Assembly (NCBI GenBank): GCA_030737875.1
Contig: CM060909.1
Span: 394,143,065-394,207,064 of the forward strand
Direction of reading: 5' to 3'
DNA from: Allium sativum
Lineage: Eukaryota > Streptophyta > Magnoliopsida > Asparagales > Amaryllidaceae
DNA length: 64,000 nt
The notes beneath the pieces are model-generated. The model was given only the letters and a program-made list of their open reading frames with translations, searched no databases and was not told the DNA's origin. Positions within the stretch are counted from its first letter, which is position 1. Each line of letters starts with the position of its first letter. Below, one piece after another: positions 24,701-36,300 of the stretch. A program made the translations under genes and the position numbers.

Positions 24701-27700
24701 TGGCTTCGAATGGACATTACGGGAGATTCGACCGTCGGATTCTCCTAAATCTGGAACCGTTGGGTTTGTATCGAAAACAGCTTTCTAACGAATATTAGAG
24801 ATTTGAAATCTAACAGTTGGATTTGGAATTATGTCCAAATCAAATTTGGGAAAGGTTGATGTAAGTGCAGTTCGATGGCCGTTTATGGAAATCGAATGTA
24901 CGGGCCTTGATAAAATTATTAAAAATATCAGTAATATGTGTAAAATCATAATAAATGATTAGGAAAGAATTAGGATGAAAAATTCCATATTTAAAAAGGT
25001 AAAAATATATTTTTATCGAAATGAACTGGTTTTGAAATACAATAATAAATCCAATATTTTTAAAATAAATAAATTGGATTTGAAATGGTTTTAAAAATAA
25101 CTAGGATTTCCAATATAGGAATTGGAATTGATTTGAATCAAAATTATCTTCAGAATATTTCGATATTGGATTTCGTGATTATACGGATATTATGGAGGAA
25201 TTTGGAAGACATGTATATCGTTATTCCAATACGATATTTGTTGGTTTTAGAATTTGATATTGAATATAAGTCGATATATTTTCTATTTAGAGCCTTGTAT
25301 TTAATATCAAATTGGATTTTGGGTTTGTCGTAATAGTATCTTTAATAATACCGTTCTTGAACTGAATGCAGTTAAGAAAATTAGAAACTGGCTGGAGGTT
25401 AGTTATGTTGAATGGTTTTCTGGGTATTGACCTGATGTTGGTTTCGGCCTTCGGGGTTAATACTTAGGAAAATGTGCTCTTTGTAATTTATGGTTAGAGA
25501 CTAATTGGATTTTGGGTTTGTTGTAAACAGTGTTTTTAATGACTTTCGTTCTTTAACCCGATTTACAGTGAAATGAGTTTTGGAATTTATAAATCTTTTT
25601 ATTAAGATTTAACGGGAATTTTTCCATAGCAAAGTTTTCCAATTTAATATATGTAGTTGGAATTGAATTGAAATTGGTCTTCGGGTTTATCGTGAACGGT
25701 GTTTTAAATAACACTGGTTTTTTTAACCCGATTAACAACAGAGTTAAGAGAATCAGAAACTAACTAGAGATTAGTTAGGTTGAATGGTTTCTTGGGTATT
25801 GATCTGATGTTGGTTTCGGCCTTCGGGGTAACTACTTAGGGAATTGTTCACTTGCTAATTTACGGTTAGAGGCTAATGGAATGGAATATGATTTTGGGTT
25901 TATCGTGAACCGTGTTTTAAATGACCTTGGTTCTTTAACCAAGTTAAAGACAGGATATGGTTTGAATTGAAATCCAAAGAAAGATTAAAGAATTTATCTT
26001 TGATAAAATTAATGGGAACCTTTCCCAAGGAATGTGAATATTTGAATAAAAGAATATTCATAATTGGAATAAGGTGTATGTTGTGTTGTTGTAGCACTTG
26101 TTTATTATATACGCTAGTTATTCGAAAAGGCCGGGTTTATTCCCATTCTGAATAACTGATTCGGCGATATGTCGACGATGAAGACGGTGGTTGATGACCG
26201 GAGGTCTTCACATCGTTTGGATGATTACTGATGTCTTGATTGGGCTGTACACCCAAGCCGAGGTAATAAGTAGTGATCGTCCAACCGTACTTGAAGATCG
26301 ATGGATATGCGAGGACCTCTCCTCTGTAGTGGACATATGGGGGAGGAATAAGGTGCCTCGGGTTTCGTTCAGACCTAGAATGGACTTATAAATGGATTGT
26401 GTGTCTGACATTGGATTTTATTCTATGCTAATTGATTTCTATTAAATATATATCTGATTGGCGGCGGAGAATTTATTCTCTTGCTTAACGCCCTTCTCTG
26501 AGACGTACGAGCTCAGAGGTTATATATCGATAGATATCAGTCGCATGGCATGAATTGCCTGTGTGGCAAGCTAAGATTCAGTGATCAAGGCTTTGGTTGA
26601 AAAACAGAGTCTTGTGGTTGATGATCAAATCACGGCTTTAATGCAGCATAGCTTTGTGTATGTCGTTAATTTGCAAGCCTCACACCTCGGTATGAGTCAA
26701 AAATGGGATAAGGGAACGCAGTGAATGCATGACATTTCTTTCCAGCTATGGGTGGTGTGAGCATTTTACAAGCCCTGACATTTATAATATTTTTACCTAT
26801 GTGGTTGTATGATTGCGAGGCGCCTCGGTCAAGGTCCGATAGAACCGGGAAGCCTATGTTCAGTAATTGCTAATCCTCAACGTAATGGAGGACCGACACT
26901 GCAGGATCCAGGGGTTACCCAGAGTGTGTAATCCTGAGGCATTTGCTAGAGTGTCTCGAAGCAGTTAGGAGTACATCCCTTGCCTAGACTCATGACGGAA
27001 ATCCAATTTCCAATACGTGATATTTCAGTTTTACTTATAGAGCCTAGTATGGCGACATAGTGGGATGGGGCACTGTGCCGTCTATGATTGACACATTTAT
27101 ATTTGAAGTTGTTTTCACACACTTTACATTATAATAGTATCAAAATGATTTTTTTTAACGTACCAAACATTTTTGGCTATTAAAAGGTAAAAATCTATCC
27201 TCCGGCTTGCGTTGCATTGTGTGATGGGACCTGAGTCTTATAATAGCTTCATTTTTCCAAAAAACATTGCGCTGTTTGTTTTATGCACTGGTATTCTTGG
27301 GGGGAAACTCATTCCATGTTATACAGCGTGGTCCCTTGATTTACTTTATTTTTAAAGTGGAGGTTTAATAACTGTTTTAGTTCTCACACCGGTCACATGA
27401 CTGACCTGGTGTTTATTGTTTTAACCTAAACTCTGGGTGCCCCTATTTTCCACAGGGGCAGCTAGTAGTTTTGGTTTTGAAGATTTATATTCACAGGACC
27501 CTGGTTTATAGCTGGAATGATATTCGGAAAGCTCTGTATCTGTGTTTCTCTTTCAGCTGTGTTTTGTATTATTTTTCCGCTGCTATGTAATGTATTGTAA
27601 TCTCTGATACTTATCGAATGTATTTTATTTATTCATACTCTGTATATTCTTTTATTCTGATGGAATTGTTGTAATTAACAATGAAATGTACTTCTGTTTG

Positions 27701-27762
27701 TTGTCCTGATTTGTCTTGTTCTTAACTCAATCCGTGCTTTCCTTCACAGGCGCGTCATTTCA
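21790..27762 (+). repeat. 3' LTR of element A (5973 bp)
   Basis: It is colinear with the 5' LTR over its full length with scattered substitutions and small indels. It ends CCTTCACAGGCGCGTCATTTCA and is followed by TSD AGCAC. Near the end, CTTTCCTTCACAG/G looks like a splice acceptor, whereas the 5' LTR has CTTCGTGGGG there. Confidence 0.92.
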
Positions 27763-28925
27763 AGCACGAGGAAACTGAACTTGAGAAGGAGAATGTTAAT
27801 CTAAGGGCCCAGCTGGCTAAAGTCGAAGAGAGGGAAAATAGGGCTAATGAAAATGCTAACACTACACTTGAATATGCATAAATTTCTAAGGCTCAGTTTG
27901 AGGTTGATAAGGCTGAGCTGGAGAGATAACATGCTGAAGTCAAACAAAATCTGCTTGGTACGGGACCTCTCATTCTCTTTCTTTACACAAGTTCTATGAT
28001 ATCGCGATATATCATGGGTGGAAGATTGTTCCGCTACTCTGGTCAATGCTTGGAGCGAGGTTGTTGAGAATGAGAAGCGTAGGCTGAAGGTTGAAACTGT
28101 GGATGAAGAGGAATTGATGATGACATACTTAAGAAAAGATGAGCCTAAGCGCCTGACAGAGGGAAGGAGACTGTTAAAAGAAGTTGAGAATGCCCCGAAA
28201 TGTCAGGCTAAGGGAAAAGATACCATTAGGGGTAGTTCTTGCTCTTCGTCTATAGCGTCCAGGGCTGGGGAAACAGAAGAGTACGATCCTGAGAATCCAG
28301 GATTGTCACAAGCATATATTTTTAACCAATCATCGAAGCTAAAAACCCTGCAACTCCTAGAGACCATTCTGCTAAATGTACTTTCACATTCTCTCCTCAA
28401 TTTGCTAAACCTATTATGGCGTGTCGCCTTTTTCTTCTAACTAAAAGGCCCCTTATTTCTGTGGAGCTAATGACCATTGCTCTCTCTGCGTTAGGTATAA
28501 AACTTGCTAACGTTGCTGTGGAGTAGGGAACAAAGCCAACTGACGAGTCTGTAGTGCCTCTTTATGATGATGCCTGGAAGGAAGGAGAAACGATAGCTGC
28601 TTTGAAGGATCTCAATAGTAAGGAAACTTATGATGACGTCCTCTTCACCGGAGAGACCGGAATGACGGGTGAACTGATACTAACAGAGATGAAAGCAACG
28701 AAGAATGGAAAACTTATGCAAGTTAATTTTGAGATCTTGCCCACTCCTTTTCCTGTTGATCCTATTAGTACAGTCTTTCCTTCTAGCACAGAGGTCTTCA
28801 ATGATCTTCCCTTGTTGTCCCTAAAAGTTACAAGCTCCAAGCCTACTTCTGAATATGAAGAATCTTTGATTGAGAAGATTAAAAAGAAAAAGCGTTTACT
28901 TACCGAGACTGAGAAGGAGGAGTAG
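27763..28925 (+). pseudogene. Accessory antisense ORF, 3' part
   Basis: It continues the coiled coil: HEETELEKENVNLRAQLAKV from 27767, then segments near FEVDKAELE. After a frame change come SLHKFYDIAIYHGW (27980-28020), EDCSATLVNAWSEVVENEKR (28020-28080) and EEELMMTYLRKDEPKRL. A long frame follows at 28554-28925 (PLYDDAWKEGETIAALKDLN ... KIKKKKRLLTETEKEE, stop at 28923). There are several stops and frameshifts. I do not recognise a catalytic domain; it looks like a long acidic/basic coiled-coil protein. It reads opposite to the adjacent Tat pol and ends about 1.2 kb from the pol end. Confidence 0.55.
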
Positions 28926-30133
28926 AAGAATCTCAGATATCTCAAGAGGACCAAAACATCTAAGTCTTAGATGTTTTCCAACTTGTTTCTTTAGTTTTCC
29001 ACTGTCCTACTATGGTTATTGCGAGTGTGGCCCTAGCCTTTTGCTTTATCACTCTATATAAAACAAGTAATTAGTAAGGTTGTTATCATTTTGTACAAAT
29101 ATGTAATTAATAAAGTAGTTACAAATATGTAATGAATAAAGTAGTCTGTTTCTTTTATTCGCTTTCCGTTCAATATACTTGCGATTTATTTTTTTAACCC
29201 ATGTTTAATTCATAAGTTGTCCACTTAAGGTAGGGTCAACCAAGTCAAAGCATTATTGATTCAAAGGTACAATGTATGTGCCTCCAATTAATCTTTAACT
29301 ATATGTCAAGTCCATGGCATATTTAAGGTTATTTAATAAGCCCATTCATATGCCCTTAATCCTTCTGTGGGTTACGAACCGAGTCCTTTGGATGTTCGAT
29401 CCAAAATGTTTTTATACTTTCCTATCGTGAATTCAGGTTAGAGTCGTGGGTTGTAGCGGTGTTAAGTCATGGTGCACTATTTCATGCATACCCTGATTTT
29501 ATACTTACTCTCAAGTCGTGAGAGTTAGATTTGATCATGCAAATGGTCATGTTATTTGCTTCGGCATCAGACCTGCCTTTAAGTCCTAAAGTGGAATTTT
29601 GTTGATTCGAGTGTCGATATCAAACTCGAATTAGTCAACACTCCATTCCAAGCTCTAGGGAATGGAGTTAGTAGGACAAGTGGTCGAGCCACACTTGTCC
29701 AAGCATCGTCCTTTCTCACTCCTATCAAAGGAAAAGTTTTCCATCAGGGATGGTTGGATTCCACCCCTGTTGTTTATACTCGCCCCATCGAAATATGGAA
29801 GAGTTTAATATGTTATCTAAGCGTTGTTCCCTAACTTCGGTTTGCAAAGTGGGACTGCTATGTCGAACGTCGATATCGAGCTCGACTTTGGTTAACCCAA
29901 GTCCAATTATTCATGGAATTGAGTTATCTCATCGAAGCGCAAGAAAGTGTACGTCATTAAGGGGATAACCACTCCCTTTGTTCATGTTTGGCATAGGCCA
30001 ATCGAATCAAAATAGTTAGTTAAATCAATATAAACAGTCATAGAGAATGAAAAAAGCTTTTATTTATAAACAATTATTTCGAGCAAATCATACCTTATTG
30101 CATATTCCATGAATAAACAAAATACAAGCTTAA
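28926..30133. other. Non-coding spacer between accessory ORF and Tat pol
   Basis: No convincing coding sequence is seen. A 3'-UTR-like AT-rich stretch with TAATAAAG and ATGAATAAAG motifs (29100-29140) follows the accessory ORF. The rest is mixed sequence without internal repeats that I can identify. It is probably the untranslated region between the two convergently transcribed genes of one Tat-type element. Confidence 0.5.
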
Positions 30134-32205
30134 GTAAAATAATGTCGCAGATGCTCGGCATTCCATGCTCTTAGAAGATGATCACCGTTAACGCCGTTAG
30201 ACTGAAAGCTCCGTTATCAAGTTTTCGATGAATGACATACGGTCCTTTCCATTTCAGCCCCACATATACAAGGGCCGGAAAAACACGCTTCAGTTTAGAA
30301 CGAGGTCATCAGGCTCGAAGGTTCTATGTCGTACTTCCTAGTTATAGTATCAGGTAACCTGATGTCTGTGCTCTGAAGCACGCAAGTCTAATTCCTCTCT
30401 CTTCTCATTGATCATATCTTGGGACTCTAGGATAAGATCCTTATTAATCAAAGGATCGTAATACGTCGTTCTACGATATGGGACTTCAAGCTCTACTGGG
30501 ATGACTGCCTTCGAGCCATAAGAGAGTTCAAAAGGCATATGACTGATCCTGACTTGTGGGTAGTTCGATACACCCAAAGAGCTAATGGCAATTCGTCAAC
30601 CCACTTGGTATTTTCCTGCTCCAGTCATTTCATCAAAATGTTTTTGTTGATCTTGTTTACGGCCTCTACTTGTCCATTTGATTGCGGGTGCAAAACTGTT
30701 GTGTATCTCTTTTTGATATGATGATGTCGACAGAAATCTTTAAACTCCATGCTATCGAATTGGGTTCCATTGTCAGCAGTGATGGTCCTGGAGAGCCCAA
30801 ATCGACATATGATGTTTCTGAAAATATGATCACCCGCTTGGTCATGATGGTGGTTAATGGTTCCGCTTCAGCCCACTTCCTAAAGTAATCCACTACTATG
30901 ATTGCATATTTCACTCCACCATTGGATATCGGAAGGCTTCCAATGTGTCCACTCCCTATATTGCAAATTGCTTGGGACTCACCATCTGGGTGAGTAGGTT
31001 AGGCGGATCCCTGGGAATCTTAGCGAACCTCTGGCTTTTGTCACAATATCACGAGTAATCGGCTGCATCTGGATTTATGATAGGCCAGAAATAGTCATAC
31101 CACAATATCTTCTTCACCAAAGTTTTCCCTTCAGTGTGTTCGCCACAATCATCTTCGTGCACTTCTCATTATACGCCCTTGACGTCGTCATTGGCGATGC
31201 ATCGGAGCAAAGGAACTGAAAATACTTTTCTATAAAGCGTACCATGCTGCATAATATATCTTGAAGCTTTGCAAGTAATGGCTTGCTTTTCTTTCTTCCT
31301 CTCTGGGAGTGTTCCTGTTGTAGGAAATCCTTTATAGTGGTCAACCATAACTTCCTACCAGAATCAACTTCCAATATCTGATCAACTTCCATCTGGTCAA
31401 GGCTCGGCACATTCATAACTTCAATCGGAACCATTTCTATTTTCTCTGGGCTATCAGAAATGGCCATTATGGTTAACCTGTCTACTTTCTGATTCTCCTC
31501 CCATGGGATGTGGGAAATGCTATGGTACTCAAGGCCATCTAACAGTTCTTCCACCCGTTCCAAGTAAGTAGCGAGTCGTGGTTACTTTGTCTGATAATCC
31601 TTCCAAACCTGAAATACAACAATTTGGGATTCATAGAAAATATCCAACGTAGCTACTCCCAATTCCTTTGCGAGTTTCATCCCGGCAATCAGGGCTTTAT
31701 ACTCGGAATCGTTGTTAGTAGTGGGAAAATTTAGCCTTAAGTCATAATAGATCGATCGTCCTTCATGAGTTACCAAGACAACCCCAATGCTAGAACGTCG
31801 ATCATTACAAGCACCCTTGTATGTAGCTTCCAAATGTTCGATTCCAGCTTGGTCTTAAGAGGGTTGGTATCATCATCCAAGGCATCTTCCTCAGGAGTTG
31901 TAAATATGGCTATAAAATCAGCTAATGTGCTTTCCTAAATGTCGACTTTCTAGAAAGGAAAGTGAGGTCAAACTGACTTAGCTTAATATTCTATTTAAGT
32001 AACCTCGCAGATATCTTAGGTCGCTGAAGGACCTGTTGTAGTGGCTGATTGGTATATATCATAAACGGAAGAGCCTAGAAATAATGGCGGAGTTTCCATG
32101 AAATGATCACCAAGCTATAGGTGATCTTTTAAATCTTTGGATAGTTGCGTTCCTCCCCAATTAACTCCTTGGTCACATAATAAGCTGGTCTCTGGAGCCT
32201 TTCCT
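30134..32205 (-). pseudogene. Tat-lineage Ty3/gypsy pol, 3' part (RH, aRH, INT)
   Basis: Read from 32205 leftward, RNase H motifs come first: RLQRPAYYVTKELIGEERNY then QPLQQVLQRPKISARLLK. Next is a second, archaeal-type RNase H (31833-31582: GVVLVTHEGRSIYYDLRL, NNDSEYKALIAGMKLAKELG), then a spacer with EYHSISHIPWEENQKVDRL. Integrase follows: YAIIVVDYFRKWAEAEPLTT near 30914, then MPFELSYGSKAVIPVELEVP (30530-30450). The C-terminal part GPYVIHRKLDNGAF ends in an AEHLRHYF segment at about 30140. The double RNase H and integrase C-terminus are characteristic of the Tat/Ogre clade. Stops and frameshifts abound. The upstream gag, protease and reverse transcriptase are cut off at 32205 by insertion of element C and lie beyond the window. 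Confidence 0.82.
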
Positions 32206-32699
32206 TGCGACACCCCACGTCCGTTAATGTCACTCATTAGGAGAATGCATTAAGTTTCATGAAGCGTTATAGGTAAACAGAAACAAAAACATTACAAGAC
32301 ATATACAAAATAGCAGCGGAAATTAAAATTTTATTAATGCAGAAAACATAACATCGTGGTTCAAAACATCATAAGTCTAAAAATACATAAACCCAGTACA
32401 TCATCTTAAAATTTCTATCTTGTTCTTAAAACATCAGAGTACAGTAATAAAAGAAGCATAATCCCCAAACAAAAACTTAGCTATAGCAGAAAGGATAGAG
32501 CTCGAGCAATACATCAAAGCATCTTTATGTAGAATGAAAGCAGAATCTTGGTTAAGATTGAGTATTCCCACCCTAGAACCTGGGCGGAGGAGGGAAGGGG
32601 GAACGGAAGAGAAAGAAGAGGAAACAAAATGGGTCAGACATAAAGTCTGGCTAGTCCAGTTACTTTTCACTACACCAAAACAGTGGATTCCCAACAAGT

Positions 32700-33075
32700 A
32701 TATGTGTTACAAATAATTTCTGTAACACTTTTAAGTGTCACCAACAGCATGTGAGGAATTTCCTGTAACACTTATAAGTGTTACAAACAGAGTAGCTGCT
32801 AACACTTATAAGTGTTACAAACATATTCATTGCTAACACTTATAAATGTTAGAACCATAAGATATGGTAACACTTATAAGAGTTGCAGCATATTCATTGC
32901 TAACACTTATAAATGTTGGAACCATAAGATATGGTAACACTTATAAGAGTTACAAACATATTCGTTGCTAACACTTATAAATGTTGTAACCATAAGATAT
33001 GGTAACACTTATAAAAGTTACATATTCATTGCTAACACTTACAAACATATTCATTGCTAACACTAATAAATGCAC
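32700..33075. repeat. CACTA subterminal repeats (TAACACTTATAAGTGTTA)
   Basis: There are at least ten copies of the palindrome-like TAACACTTATAAGTGTTA and half-sites. They include a 64-68 bp tandem unit (CATATTCATTGCTAACACTT ... GATATGGTAACACTTATAAG) starting at 32822, 32889, 32957 and 33021. Fewer, diverged copies lie at the right end (39180-39340: CCAACACTTG, GTAACACATGTAAATGTTA). In CACTA elements such arrays bind the element-encoded DNA-binding protein. Confidence 0.85.
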
Positions 33076-33311
33076 AATTAATATTAAAAATTATAAAACA
33101 AATGAGTATAACATGCCTTTATGATTTCCAATCACATATATACTTCAACATATCAATTCAATATAAGATTTAGTACACTTCCATATTTCAAATTCAACAA
33201 TATAACATTCCCATAGTATTCAATTATTTGCTACATGCTTCTAATTTTAGAATACCATAACGTTCAAATTATAAAAAGTAATACAAAGTTTTACTAAAGA
33301 TACATAGAATT

Positions 33312-36300
33312 TTATATACTGCGAAGGCGAAACGTGAACCATATCATAAAGCCTCCATCCGAAAATTCACAAAGCTTGTAATGTTCGTTTTGAGGACCAT
33401 CATAAATCGGCATTTCCAAATCTAAAACTTTTGTTATGCAAACAACTTTCCCAATACTTTGCACTATCTCACTTGAGTTATTATTCCATGTTGTTGAAGA
33501 AACTGTCAATACATGCAATAGGTGCTTCTTCATACAAAAAAATGAATGTGTCAGAAATAGAAAGGCATTTTTATCAACCTATTAAGTGATAACCAGGTAT
33601 GTACTTATTCATAATTTTTCAATAAGATGCAAAACCTTAATTTATAGTCATCCTTCATCATTAATGATTGCATATATTTTTTAGCAAGTTTCTACGCACA
33701 CTTATTCAGCATATTGTCTTTTAAAATTCACATTTGCACAGAAAATGATTTGAAAAATATCAGACATAACGTAATATTCAACATAAACCATAACATAAAC
33801 TATATATATATATATATATATATGAACTATGTATAATCTATTTAATGTTAAATTAACTAAAAGATGTAGCAAGTCTATAAGTTTTCATTGCGACACCTAT
33901 TCATGCAGCAGTTATATAAGTAAAACATGCATCAGGTCTGAGTAATTTGTGCAAAATATGAGTAATAAATTTCATGACTTTTAGCAAATAAATATGACAT
34001 ATTGAGTTAAATGTTCATTCATTAAACTTATAGTTCATTTATTAAGCTGTTTAATTTATATACGTACACACACATATATCAAATTACAAAAATAAAGTAG
34101 CACCTTCTAAATTTGGAGAGACTGCCTATAACGAGAAGATCAGTGTGTATTTGTTCTTCTGCCTTGCAAACCACCTCCTTCAGAATGCCATCTGCTATCA
34201 AGGTGTTCACCTGCACTTGTTTATATACAACTATAATATAAATATACCTTACAAGTTTAATGTTTTTGTAAATATAAAACAAAAACTACCCCTTTTCTAT
34301 GCAAAGTTTCAGCGCTGTACCTAGTAAGGCATACAAATTTTGCTTTTGCACGCTTTTGATGGATCCTACCACTGAAGTTGTTGCATACACAGTTGTATCT
34401 TACTCAAAGTAAAATTACTTACTATTTTACAGCTGTGGTAATATCAAGAGAAATTAACATGGACAAGTGTAAAGTGATTTTATCAATAAGTTATAGTTAG
34501 AAGCAAAAACAACAAATAACAGTGTAATTAAGAAGAAAAGGTGACTTACGAAATATGAAGTACCGAGTAAGAATTCATAACTTAAACGTACATTTATTGA
34601 ATTTATAAAAATCACCTACTGAGTCACCTTCTAGATTTTCAAATTGAAATAAACTACATAATAAATGAAGAGATGAAAACCAAGGTGCTAACCTGCAAGT
34701 GGCGATTCATGAACTTCTAGATGTCATTAAAAAAATAGCAATATTGTATTGTCGTTCATGATCAAGAACTTTTCTCCGCATTATGGAAGAGGAATCTTAT
34801 GTACTTTATTGCTTGTTCTTCATATCTTTTGGTAAAGCGTTAGTGGTATTACAGCCAAACGATATTTCATTTATATCCTATTGCACACTGACCTGAAAGG
34901 TTAACCAAAAAAACATGTAATCACCAATGTCGATTAATAACATATAACATGTAAGCTGTATAACTTTCAATGTGAAGTCCACTTACCCAATCCACTTTTG
35001 TGGGGGAACCTACATTGATATGTAAGGGATAACCATGTTTCTTGCTGTCAATTCAAAAGGAAAGAGCTGCTTGATCAATAGGTGCTTGGATGTGTACCTA
35101 AATGAAGGGCAAATGTCTGATGGACCCTCGGCTTCCTGATCAAAAGGTGCTTGGATGAAAGATGTGTACTTTAACAGCTCAATAAGTTGGCTTCCAACCT
35201 ATGTAAACAGGATCATGAGCGTAGAGTACCAACAAAAAGCATATCTACACAGGAATTAATATACATAAAAAGGTGGGGCTTGGTCTGAGCTTCTTAACCC
35301 CATGGCCTGAAGTTATCTCGTCCCTTCACTATGTTACTCACTTTATTAAACTTCTGATTTTTCATCAAATCTAAGAAATTTCTACATAAAAATGCTCTTC
35401 TACTAGTTTTTTAGCTTCTTCATTTTCAACTTTATTTTTATCAGGTTTTTTCTTTGTTTTTCAAGAAATTAACGAACATTAATCTAATTTAGAGTAATAA
35501 TATGATTATTATAATTAAGATCTACAAACTAAATGGTATACTAAAAAGAAGGACAAACTAAACGGTTCAATTTGATCCCCATTTTACAAACTTGTTACGC
35601 AAACAACCCAGTTTTAGTACTGATTATAGGTGTAGCTCTATTTTAACCAATTTAGCAATGAGTTTGCCAAAATACAGTGATGTAAAAAAAAAAGAATAAA
35701 TTGCACTGAGGTTATTTCAAATGGTGTAAGTATAAAAAATTTATTTTTATACTGATATAGATGGAGCAAACTTCTAACTAGGGAGTGCTGATCATGCAAC
35801 TGATAAAGCTGATCTAAGCAAGTAACAGATCTAAATGACTATTAAAGGGAGCAGAAAAAAAAATTTACTTTTACAATTATACAGATGGTTAATATAGATT
35901 GGAGTTGAAATGGCAATATCTATCATATAAGTGCATAAAAAAAAATTCACTGAGGTTAAGGCAGTCCAGTTTGGCTCAGTCTGCAAAACTAAGGTGGTCC
36001 AGTTTTTACAAACTGCGGTGGCTTAGTTTGCAAAACTAAGGCGGTTTAGTTTGCAAAAAATAATCTTTTTCACAGGAGAAAGTGGCAAGTCATCATGGTA
36101 AAACGAGGAATCAAGAACAGAAATAGGACTAGGCTACTCCACCAAATTGATTGCTGAAACATCCTCATTATGGATTTGTACGACAATAATGAAAATTGAA
36201 CACAAATATAATGAGAGAATTCTTTTAGTATTATAGTGGAGCATACCATAATAATTTGTGTTGAACTTGGAAGGCCCTCCTCTTTGCAAGTATTTGTTCT

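Larger units (their letters stand above)
14684..27762 (+). mobile_element. Complete LARD-like non-autonomous LTR element (A)
   Basis: The 13,079-bp element has LTRs of 6057 bp (14684-20740) and 5973 bp (21790-27762). Both begin TGTAACAACCCGGAAAATCC and end ...TTTCA. Perfect 5-bp TSDs AGCAC lie at 14679-14683 and 27763-27767. The internal region is only 1049 bp. It opens with an iMet-tRNA primer site and closes with a polypurine tract, but encodes no gag or pol. Known LARDs have shorter LTRs (about 4.5 kb) and longer interiors. The internal 3' end (TTTTCGAGGATGAAAAG...TTTTAAGTGGGGGAGAT) is of the type seen in Del/Tekay chromoviruses, so it was probably mobilised by such an element. The LTRs differ at several percent of sites, so it is not recent. 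Confidence 0.93.

Noticed and set aside
28926..30133. Possible host gene between accessory ORF and Tat pol
   Set aside because: Only short frames without family signatures; the position fits the untranslated part of the Tat element.
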